Assembly (NCBI GenBank): GCA_902702965.1
Contig: CACRXP010000087.1
Location: forward strand, 1,009,005 to 1,073,004
DNA length: 64,000 bases
Direction: 5' to 3'
Source of the DNA: Spirometra erinaceieuropaei
Taxonomy: Eukaryota > Platyhelminthes > Cestoda > Diphyllobothriidea > Diphyllobothriidae
Shown here: piece by piece, positions 36,085-46,024 of the stretch
Position numbering within the stretch: the first letter of the stretch is position 1
Layout of the letters: each line of letters starts with the position of its first letter
Translations under genes and position numbers: made by a program
Notes under the pieces: model-generated
Told to the model about the DNA's origin: nothing
What the model saw: only the letters and a program-made list of their open reading frames with translations
Database searches by the model: none

Positions 36085-37775
36085 TTAAAATATGTCCTCG
36101 CACTCTAACACCGCCTGCGTTTCAAAACTAACTTCAAGTGATGTCCCTAATCACCGGCATGTTCTGACTGACCCCATTGCACATAAGTCTACTGGGCTGA
36201 TTAGAGTTTATCAACAGCAGACGTATGATCGTAAAGTGGTCTTCTTAATAATAGAAACAGATTTCATAGCTGCCATGTCGATAATTAAATAAATGCTAAT
36301 GAATAAGCGTAACTCGTGTTTCTCTTTAAATTACTGCTGGAGAAATAAGTCACACATGAAGATATTTCCATGTGGCTGAAAATTACGAGCGTGCTTAAAA
36401 ATGATGGCCTTTTGGTGTCATTACTTTTTGAAGAAAAAACTGCGCAGATTTTAACGGCCAGAATTTTTAATGAATCTTCTGTTTTTCAGGATATGACGCG
36501 CATGGCAGAAACCTCCCCATCTGGTATATAGCGACACTTTTTACAACAACATATAGCGACAACAACGGTAACGTGCAATTGTTATGCGCTAAGAACTGCA
36601 ACGCATCAAGTCGAAGGTATCATGCCGTTTTCTAAACTGGGGCACAACAAAAATAAGTTTTCTTAGGACGGTATTCTAAGAAAATGGTCGCAGGCATTGG
36701 TTCAAAATCTCCATAATATTTAAGGAATTTCCTCTCCTATACTCGTGAAAAACTTTCTGGCAATAGTGAGGCACGTTAAACTTTCAACGATATTGCAATT
36801 TCGGCGTTCTTAATTCCCTGAATAAACGGATATTCCGTGTATTTTGCGTTTATCAAGAATTCCAATATTTGCCAGTCCTTGAGATTCAACATCAATGTCA
36901 ACTCTGAACAAATGGATGACCTCAACAAGGAATTGCAATTGAACGGTCTGGACGAAATAAACTAAATCTTGTGCAGAGACCTTTCCTAAACGCGCAACCT
37001 GCGATAATGGTTCCCTGATGACTGCCGACGTTATTGCATCAATTCTTAAGTCAATCTAAATGATTTCCAGATTTAATCCGTGCACGCTCTTCCTTGCTGG
37101 GGCGGCCAAAGGTTCTGCGCGAATGACATGCCACTTTGACTTTAGACCTGGGCCGGCTTCATTACTCTTGTTCTATTAATTATTCCAATCCCTTCAAAAT
37201 ATATATATTTCAAATAAGACACACGAAAAATAAGCGTGTATGTTCTTATCAAATCTCATCTGACTAAAGCGGGTGAAGAAATCAAACTTAACTTAGTAAA
37301 ACTTGTTTATGGAAAGCCATCTCATATACATTTGGTCGACGCTAATAACTGTTATAGGAAACAGGTGTCCGTTGTCCCCAAAAATATGCAGGATTCTAAT
37401 AGGGTAGCAATTTTAAAACTCTCGCAACAAAATTGCCTTACACTTCAAGACATCTGGTTAATGAGGTAACTATGCAGAAAACAAAATAATCAGCATTGAT
37501 TGTCCACATTTTGTTCAAAGGGATTCCAAATTTTGTCAATTTATCTTTGTCGGAACACTAAGATTATTCTAGCCTTGTGTTCATGGGTGATAAAAAAATA
37601 CTCTGTTTCCAAATGGGGTATGCAGGTAACAGCTGGATGTACCCTAGTGGGGACTATTAGCGAAAGCCCAAACCCCGCATCAGCAACTTGAATAGGAAAT
37701 GAAAGCAAAGTCAGATCTAACCGGCATCTTGTTGGCTGTCTATTCTTTTCAATTTTAACACCAAACTAGGATCCC
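36085..37775. repeat. Giant palindrome, outer left arm
   Basis: The reverse complement of this arm matches 46025-48085 along its length. Matched words include caactcgtgtttt/aactcgtgtttct, aaaacacgcaactcg-like, ctgtttttcag, gatgcgt..gaaggtatcatgccgtttt, tttaatccgtgca, ctaaagcgggtgaa and catgggtgat. Identity is clearly lower than in the inner arms and indels are frequent. The right arm is longer partly because of an internal tandem duplication (47263-47705) that is single here. No coding frame is supported; the frames at 37236-37691 lie inside the repeat. Confidence 0.75.
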
Positions 37776-37779
37776 CATA

Positions 37780-40545
37780 GGTGTTATTATCCTCGTCGTT
37801 TATATTTATGTTTAGACACGAAAACTAGGTACTAGGCTTAATGAAAAGAGAGGTCATAGTACATACGCTAAGTCTCTTTGATGTACGCCGCCATCCGTTA
37901 TGCTGCGCATATAAAATACATGACTGGCGGAACCGAACTCTCCACCCGCATTTACGACCGCGCTTACGGAAGCTTCTCAGGCCCTCCGTTAAGGCATCCG
38001 GCTTAATAATTTAGAATCACCAAAGTCGATGAGGTCTGATTATTTTGCCTACCACGTCAACGCCTTCACTGCCAGAATGTAGGGTCGCTGACCATAAAGT
38101 TCAAAGGGTAATTTGGCCACTGCGCAGAACCCGGCTTGCTGACCAGTGAGTGCGTAAGCTGTATGAGGGCCTTTTATGAACTCACATCCCTGCTGTGTCG
38201 TTAATGCATGTTAAGAATTGTCTATTCCTTTGGTTATTCTGTTCTTCGTTTTCTTCAGAGCGTCTTCCGCAGAACTACCGGAACCTCGGTAGCTTCCAGG
38301 CATTTAGAATGCACACCGATCGCCATACACAGCTCGTTTCTAAAACAGGGTAGTGTGGGGTTTAGATTGGGTTTTACGTAGTCATTTCACAGCAGTTGTG
38401 AGGACCTCATGCAAGGAAAAAAACTGCAGGCGAAGCTTGACGCCTGATATTACATTTTCATCAGTCAATGAGGTCTCGTATACGGTCCGCAGAGGATCTA
38501 CATCCATTGGTTGCCATAGTCCACGTTCCACGAATAATGATTTCACCAAGGTTCCCTCGGAATTTCAAAAAAAAAGAATTCATATTTGAGACGGAGTTTG
38601 TACTTAACTCAGTATTCCTTAGAAATGCAGTGCACTTTAAAAATAGAAGGCATGATTTAAACTGTTAAATCGCTTATAGCGCACATAAAATGCGCCTGAC
38701 GGACTGAAAAATACTGATTTACAGAATACGAACGTTTTTGTATGGAGACAAAATACGTAGGTCAATCATAAGAAAGGTATTCTCAAAATCAGAAATAATG
38801 ACTGCAGGAGACATAACTAAAGATATCCACTTGCACACAAAATTAATTTACAATTTCCGCAGCATTCAGCCTCCCCTTTCCTCAAACGCCAGTCGGAGCC
38901 CGGTGTCATAGCGGAACCGAGACGACCAGAGGTAGAATCAGGGGCAGTGATGGTAAAAGCTCAACAGCTCGTCTGTGCGAGCTGCACACGTCCGGTATTC
39001 GCGCGAAAGCCTAGGTTTTCGCAGAATCAGAGGGGACGGCTTGGATCCAACTGATTGGGATAGTCCGGGCGGCGGAAAAACCAGTATCGTTTGACAGTCC
39101 GTGTAAGGAAGGCCTAGTTGTCCCGTTAGCTGTAGCCTTCAAAGCCACAACTTTTAGTACATTCTGATAGGTCAACTGCACGCCAGATTGGTTATGCTGA
39201 GGAAATACCCTGAAGAGTAATGGATTGCACTATCTGACAGGGCTGCAGAGGATTGTCTACATGCAAAACACACGACGGATTTTGCCAGACAACACGCTCC
39301 TCACCAGAGTCTGAGGAGCCTATTCCATGCATGCAGTGGGTGAGATAGGAAGGGTGTGGTTTTGGTGTATGCGCCGGTGGTAAGATGTGTTTTAATGGGA
39401 TTTGATCTACGCTATATAATCTCTGTTTTCGGGGAGGTGCCAGTGACTACATGAACCCGTGCGATGATTAAATGTTGTCGGGCAGGCAAGCAGTTGTCAC
39501 GAAGGCGACCGATATCCTTTGGTGCTCCTAGCACTGGTTTAACGGTTTCATTACAAGCTTGACGTCTGATATTACATTTACATGGGATCTCGCATACGGT
39601 CCGCTGTGGATCTACATCCGCTGTTTTGTCAAAGGCCTGTGGCTACAGCTTTTACGCAAGTCCACTTGCCATGGATAATGATTCCACAAAAGTTCACTTG
39701 GCATTTCAGTGGTCAGAACTCATATTCGAGGCACAATCTATGCTTAGCCCAGTACTCATTAGAAATGCAGTGCAATTCAACCACAATACGCTATAAAACG
39801 ACTGGATGTATGCCGTTAAGTAGCTATTAGCACATCTGACACTAGTTTAACGGTGTCATTTCAACCAACTACAAATTAAGCGACCGCACCGATGCCGGAT
39901 GTAGATTTGACATAAAATTATGGGCAGGATAGGTTGATGGGTCTATCTTGTGGCCGTGACGATGTTGTTAGTAGTGTCCTCATTAGTTTAGTGAAAGTTG
40001 TCAGTGTGAAGATGGGTGACTTGTCAGATGTGCGAGCTTGGTTTGAAATGTGAACAGTGCAGTCAATTCCAGTGTCGTCGATGTTTGTGTAACCGAATAG
40101 GCTCATGCGGGACCTTAGTTTGCGTGGACATTGGGGACAGTCAAGTGGGTCGCGGCGGGTATATATCGCTTTCACAGGCCCTGGTTCGCCGTTGTACTTT
40201 CAGTTAACCTACACTCCCATAAAGTGGGTTGTGCGCTTTATCCATAAAGGGATTTCATTCCAACAACGGTGGATACGATATTGCATTCGTAGTGTTCTTT
40301 TTGTAGATTTTGCTTAAGACTCGGCGGAATTTAATCAGATCACCCTGCTATTTTGAAGCAACATATAAATCCCTTATATCCATGGACGTAATTTATTACT
40401 GCCGGCAAATACACGACCGGATTTGTATTTATATCCTAATCTGTAACGGCACTGTCCTGCTGTACAACTGGCAAAAATTGCTTGAATAATATTATTGGTT
40501 TTGCAGAAAATAAGTTAACAAAGATGTATGGCAAGATTTTATTTT
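37780..40545. repeat. Giant palindrome, inner left arm
   Basis: Reverse complement of 42262-45000. In 39061-39250 I count about 11 differences in 190 bases, that is about 94% identity. This arm contains two related 280-bp direct repeats (38440-38705 and 39555-39845), both sharing tctgatattacattt, ggatctacatcc, gaaatgcagtgca and similar words. It also contains the degenerate C2H2-like frame at 39918-40175. The left end lacks the FB-type terminus seen at the right end. Small open frames here recur on the opposite strand of the other arm and should not be counted as independent genes. Confidence 0.85.
39918..40175 (-). pseudogene. Degenerate C2H2-like tail of a retroposon, left arm
   Basis: The minus frame reads YTRRDPLDCPQCPRKLRSRM and then SLFGYTNIDDTGID. 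The C-x2-C spacing and the RM-L-FG context resemble the zinc-finger-like C-terminal tails of flatworm retroposons known to me. The two zinc-binding histidines expected in FGH-x3-H are replaced (Y and D), so the finger would not bind zinc. The rest (DKSPIFTLTTFTKLMRTLL) is not recognised. The frame faces outward from the palindrome centre. No reverse transcriptase is attached. Confidence 0.4.
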
Positions 40546-40560
40546 GAAGCCGTATCTACC

Positions 40561-40745
40561 AGGGGTCATGGTTAGGGGTTAAGTTTAGGGGTTAGGAACC
40601 AAGGTCTAGGGGTTTGGGGCTAGGGATTGGGGGGTTGGGGCTAGGAAGCAAGTGTTAAAGATAGAGGTTGGGGTAAGAGGTTAGTGGTTAAGGTCAGGTG
40701 TCGGATTTAGGGGTAAAGGGTTGGCATTATAGGTTAGGCTCGGGC
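40561..40745. repeat. Interstitial telomere-like G-rich tract
   Basis: About 180 bases on the plus strand are built of variants of ggttaggg: ggttaggggttaag, tttaggggttagg, ctaggggtttgggg, ctagggattgggggg, gttaaggtcagg. Purine and T dominate and C is nearly absent. The flatworm telomere repeat is TTAGGG. The tract lies in the loop of the inner palindrome, about 15 bp beyond the left arm. Confidence 0.65.
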
Positions 40746-41344
40746 TTGTCTACGGCTGGTTCGGTCACGAAATAAGATCCGACCCAACATAGATATGTAT
40801 GTATATGTAAAACCATCCTTAGGTCATCTGGACGCAAAACGTCAACTGCAGCCACAATAACCAGTTTATATTTTTATCTTCCCCGACATCCAAGTGCACT
40901 TTATCCGAAATGGGTGTCGATTTACTGCGTTTCGAAATTATTAGTTCCTAGCTGGTATATGATGTAGACATGGCGCATGCAAAATAAAGTCATTGAGCGG
41001 ACGCATTCTTATTCCCTCCAGTCTATTTGTTTGTATTCCATTGGCTGATGAAGTAGAAATTTTGTATGTGGCCGTAGTTTACTTAGCTGGCCAAAACGAA
41101 TTTCGTAAATTGAACATAATAAAATTTAAAATGGGTTTTGCATGAAGAAATCATTTTCTACCAAATGGTTTCGGATAAAACAAGCGAATTGAAACTCACG
41201 TCAGATTTCACCACAAGGTATTAATAGACAGCTTCTGCCCCATGCAGCGGCAAAGGCTCGGTCAGCTAGGCGCAAGTTGGCTTCCAGCTAGTAAGTGTGC
41301 CAATGACCACCGCGCAACTGTTGACAGCCGTGCATTCGCAAAAC
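40746..41344. other. Inner palindrome loop, no gene
   Basis: Unique AT-rich sequence between the telomere-like tract and the PLE; nothing recognised. The open frame starting at 41297 becomes PLE sequence further on. Confidence 0.5.
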
Positions 41345-42200
41345 GGAAGAAAGGCTAAAACGAACGGACACCAAATTTTTGCGAATGCTTCCTTACGTCA
41401 AGAACGTTTCGGAGGCTGTTGTACAACCTCTCACACCACTGGGGATAGAGTTGAACACAGAATGGAGGCAACCATCAGGCGTCAGATAATGAAATCGAAA
41501 TATCAGCTGCCTTGGCATGACACGTCTGGAGTCGTTTATCGGACAAAGCAACTACCTCGGAGAAACCGAAATTCTGATCCAAACGCGAATGGCCACACAT
41601 CGTGTAGCAGTGCGGATAAATGACGCCAGCTCTCAAGTCACGACTCATTTGACAAGATCCGGCAGCTAAATCAAATTTGACGAGGCCCAAATTCTCGCTA
41701 GAGGTGACATACGCGTGAGCCGCCACCTGCTTGAATCATGCTTTACTGACCCGCAGTCTACAAAGAGGTGCAACGAACTTCCCCTTCTATACTCGATGCA
41801 GAAACTTCGCCTAGGCGGAGTAATTAGCCACGCGGGGTGCGCACAGGCAAACAGCATCGGTGAGACAGATGGTCGAGCAATCGTCACGCCAATATCCAAC
41901 ACCCATGATAAAATTGTAGCAATTTACGACGCGAATGTCGGCCATTATATAGTCATCAAACTAAGTGAAATGATCCGTGATGAAGGGGGGGGGAGCGAAG
42001 GTCATTAGTATTCATAGCTATGCGGTGGTATGGCGACTGCATCCTATATATACTGCAACTCCTTGTGCATGAACCACCCTTATCTGCTGCTGTCTCTGAT
42101 GATGGGTTTGAAGAGAAATCCGAAACTGTAGGCGAATAACGCTCCCTTCCTAGCGATCGTGTCTCCTTTTTCCCGTTTTTCAATATTGCTGAGCAGTTTT
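41345..42200 (+). mobile_element. PLE fragment with GIY-YIG endonuclease domain, best copy
   Basis: Read with frame changes, the plus strand gives LPYVKNVSEAVVQPLTPLGI (41390-41450), then ATIRRQIMKSKYQLP and TSGVVYR (41470-41545). Next come SNYLGETEILIQTRMATHRV (41550-41610) and VRINDASSQV. The longest single frame, 41655-42005, starts KFDEAQILARGDIRVSRHLL and contains GRAIVTPISNTHDKIVAIYD. This is the connector, GIY-YIG endonuclease (VVYR and NYLGET are the two signature strands) and C-terminal tail of a Penelope-like element. That family encodes a reverse transcriptase joined to this nicking endonuclease, used for target-primed insertion. The reverse transcriptase part is absent and at least three frameshifts are needed, so it is dead. 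The 3' part continues to about 42190 (tctctgatgatgggtttgaa). Confidence 0.75.
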
Positions 42201-42204
42201 CGTG

Positions 42205-42261
42205 AGAGAAGATTATCTGACGCCTGATGGTTGCATCCAATCTGTATGCAACTCTATCCCC
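42205..42261 (-). mobile_element. Short inverted PLE piece
   Basis: The minus strand reads FGDRVAYRLDATIRRQI. This is the same connector segment as at 41447-41490 on the plus strand (gggatagagttg, gcaaccatcaggcgtcagat). The piece abuts the end of the plus-oriented PLE and the start of the right inner arm. The minus frame 41956-42240 begins here and then runs antisense through the PLE 3' part; it is not a gene. Confidence 0.65.
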
Positions 42262-45036
42262 GAACGGATCTTACCGCATATCGTCGTTTAATTCTTTTCA
42301 GCAACAGCACTGACATGATTAAAGCAAATTGGCGCTAGTTTTAAAGCGGGACAATGCGTTACAGATTAGGACCTAAATATGAATCTGGTCGTGTATTTGC
42401 CTGCAGAAATAAATTACGTCCATGGATATGAGGGATTTATATGTTGCTTCAAAATAGCACGGGGATTTGATGAAATTCCGCCGAGATTTTAGCAAAATCT
42501 ACAAAATGAACGTTGCGAAAGCAATATCGTATCCGCCGTTGTCGGTATGACATCTCTTTATGGACAAAGTACACAGCTAACTTTATCGGAGTGTGGGTTT
42601 CTTGAAAGAACAACGGCGAACCAGGGCCGGTAAATGCGATAGATACCCGCCGCGACCCCCTTGACTGTCCGCAATGTCCACGCAAACTGAGGTACCGCAT
42701 GAACCTATTCGGTTACATAAACATCGACGACACTGGAATTGACTGCATTGTTCACATGCCAAACCAACATCGCACATCCGACAAGTCGCCCATCTTCACA
42801 CTGACAACTTTCACTAAAATAATGAGGACACTACTAACAACATCGTCACGGCCACATGATAGACACCCATCAACCTATCCTGCCCATAATTTTATGTCAA
42901 ATCTACATCCGGCATCGGTGCGGTCGCTTAATTTGTAGTTGGTTGAAATGACACCGTTAAACTAGTGTCAGATGTGCTAATAGCTACTTAACGGCATACA
43001 TCCAGTCGTTTTATAGCGTATTGCTGTTGAATTGCACTGCATTTCTAATGAGTACTGGGCTAAGCATAGATTGTGCCTCGAATATGAGTTCTAACCACTG
43101 AAATGCCAAGTGAACATTGGTGGAATCATTATCCATGGCAAGTGGACTTGCGTAAAAGCTGTAGCCACAGGCCTCTGACAAAAGAGTGGATGTCGATCAA
43201 CAGCGGACCGTATGCGAGATCCCATGCAAATGTAATATCAGATGCCAAGCTTGTAATGAAACCGTTAAACCAGTGCTAGGAGCACCAAACGATGTCGGTC
43301 GCCTTCGTGACAACTGTTTGCCTGCCCGACAACATTTAATCATCGCACGGGTTTATGTAGTCACTGGCACCTCCCCGAAAACAGAGATTATATAGCGTAG
43401 ATCAAATCCCATTAACACACATCTTACCACCGGCGCATACACCACAACCACACCCTTCCTACCTCACCCGCTGCATGCATGGAATAGGCTCCTCAGACTC
43501 TGGTGAGGAGTGTGTTGTCTGGCAAAATCCGTCGTGTTTTTTTGCACGTAGACAATCCTCTGCAGCCCTGTCAGCTAGTGCATTCCATTACTACTCAGGG
43601 TATTTCCTCAGCATAACCAATCTGGAGTGAAGGTGGCCTATCACAATGTACTGAAAGTTGTGGCTTTGAAGGCTACAGCTAACGGGACAACTAGGCCTTC
43701 CTTACACGGACTGTCAAACGATACTGGTTTTTCCGCCGCCCGGACTATCCCAATCAGTTGGATCCAAGCCGTCCCCTCTGATTCTGCGAAAACCTAGGCT
43801 TTCGTGCGAATACCGGACGTGTGCAGCTCGCACAGACGAGCTGTTGAGCTTTTACCATCACTGCGTCTGATTTTGCCTATGGTCGTCTCGGTTCCGCTAT
43901 GACACCGGGCTCCGACTGGCGTTTGAGGAAAGGGGAGGCTGAATGCTGCGGAAATTGTAAATTAATTTTGTGTGCAAGTGGTTATCTTTAGTTATGTCTC
44001 TTACAGTCATTATTTCTGATTTTGAGAATACCTTTCGTATGATTAACTTACGTATTGTATAGCCATACAAAAAAAGTTCCAAATCTGTAAATCAGTATTT
44101 TTCAGTCCGTCAGGTGCATTTTATGTGCGCTATAAGCGATTTAACAGTTTAAATCATGCCTTCTATTTTTAAATTGCACTGCATTTCTAAGGAATACTGA
44201 GTTAAGTACAAACTCCGTCTCAAATATAAATTCTTTTTTGAAATTCCGAGGGAACCTTGGTGAAATCATTATTCGTGGAACGTGGACTATGGCAACCAGT
44301 GGATGTAGATCCTCTGCGGACCGTATACGAGACCTCATTGACTGATGAAAATGTAATATCAGGCATTAAGCTTCGCCTGCAGTTTTTTCCCTTGCATGAG
44401 GTCCTCACAACTGCTGTGAAATGACTACGTAAAACCCAATCTAAACCCCACACTACCCTGTTTTAGAAACGAGCTGTGTATGGCGATCGGTGTGCATTCG
44501 AAATGCCTGGAAGCTACCGAGGTTCCGGTAGTTCTGCGGAAGACGCTCTGAAGAAAACGAAGAACAGAATAACGAAAGGAATAGACAATTCTTGACGTGC
44601 AATAACGACAGGGCAAGGGTATGTGCTCACAGAACGCTTCCATACAGCTTACGCACTCACTGGTCAGCAAGCCGGGTTCTGCGCAGTGGCCAAATTACCC
44701 TTTGAACTTTATGGTCAGCGACCCTACATTCTGGCAGTGAAGGCGTTGACGTGGTAGGCAAAATAATCAGACCTCATCGACTTTGGTGATTCTAAATTAT
44801 TAAACCGGATGCCTTAACGGAGGGCCTGAGAGGCTTCCGTAAGCGCGGTCGTAAATGCGGGTGGAGAGTTCGGTTCCGCCAGTCATGTCTTTTATATGCG
44901 CAGCATAACGGATGGCGGCGTACATCAAAGAGGTTTAGTATATGCGCTATGGCGTGCCTTAACATAAGCATAAACGTCGAGGATAATTTCAGGATTTCGG
45001 TTAACATTTTACGAGATAACACATCGACTGTACCTG
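42262..45036. repeat. Giant palindrome, inner right arm with FB-type terminus
   Basis: This is the partner of 37780-40545. Its outer end, read on the minus strand from 45036, is gtacagtcgatg, then tctcgtaaaatgttaaccga, then aatcctgaaat. This matches the FB terminus (gtacagtgagtg, tctcatgaaatgt, gctgaaattctgaaat) over about 48 bases. The left arm lacks these bases. The arm carries the second pair of 280-bp direct repeats (42960-43250 and 44080-44365). Confidence 0.8.
42645..42938 (+). pseudogene. Degenerate C2H2-like tail of a retroposon, right arm
   Basis: Plus-frame counterpart of 39918-40175: RDPLDCPQCPRKLRYRM, then LFGYINIDDTGID. It has the same histidine losses, so these predate the inversion or duplication. 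It also faces outward. Confidence 0.4.
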
Positions 45037-46024
45037 CATCTGAAGCAATCTCACAGGGAGCGACTTTCGAGAAGAAAGCATGTTGAGGGTCCTACTAGAT
45101 TAATTATCGTTGTTCGGAGAAGGGCTACTCTGGAGTGCCTAATCTTAAGTGTTCTTGGGTTACACAAATAATATCTCTCCATTTTTTGAGCTCCCTAAGT
45201 GAACAGATTGTTTGTTGCTATCTTTCCTCTTGTCATTGTTAATGTAGTGGAGTCTGCTTCGATGGTTGTCCTCAATTCTCAGCTGCTCGGTGAAAAGTAA
45301 AGTCTCGTGCTAGAGAAATACTCGAAAGCTGAGGCCCAATGCTGCCCCAGTGTCACAATTCCAAAACTACTTAGAGCTAAGTTCCGATTTGAAGAGGAAT
45401 TACAACCGAGTAGGTTTCCCTAAACCCTAAGCTGCTTACTCCTTTAAGCAATGTTACCTGCCTATTCTCTTCATGAGCTTATATTAAGCCAGACCTTGAC
45501 GGTTGCGGCGTCAGGGTTACCGCCTTGAGGATAAAGGACTACTGCAGTTGGCGGCCTGGTAACTGCTCCCCCTAATCCCTTTCGCGGGTAGCACCAACGC
45601 CCGGAGTACATCTACCCGTATGGTAGCGGATATCAGTCAGCAGTAGGGGGAATGATGTGTGGTTAGACAGGACAAAGGACAAATAAGGCTACTAATTGTC
45701 ACCTTCGAATTGTCATGGCGGCCGTATTCACTCCGTCAGGGGACCCCGGGCATCTATAGGTGAGGAGGTCCCCTCAATGTCAGCACGGTAGATCCCGCAC
45801 GAGCAGCCTTTATACAACAGTCTAACTAGTTCTTTGCAAAAAGGCGTGATCAAACCTAGGTCATAAATTTAACTTCTGTGAGCAAGGCCGCAGCGTACTT
45901 TTATTACAGTTGGCCCAGAACTTTGCTTTGTTCTAACTTTAAGTAGCTTTTGATGAGTAGGTTTGATGAGGCCACAGAATAAAAACAGGCCCTGGTTCAA
46001 AAGATAGCGAAGAAGCGACCTAGA
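45037..46024. other. Unique 1-kb segment, probable loop of the outer palindrome
   Basis: It is absent from the left side, where the outer and inner arms join directly at about 37777. It is GC-richer at 45528-45790 and has a hairpin (ggggacc at 45739-45745 with ggtcccc at 45767-45773). There is no open frame of interest. The simplest reading is that this was the loop of the older outer palindrome and that the inner unit landed at one edge of it. Confidence 0.5.

Noticed and set aside
38353..44670. Small open frames such as 38353-38589 plus and 44220-44453 minus as a gene pair
   Set aside because: They are the same sequence read in the two arms of the palindrome, so their similarity is not evidence of two genes.
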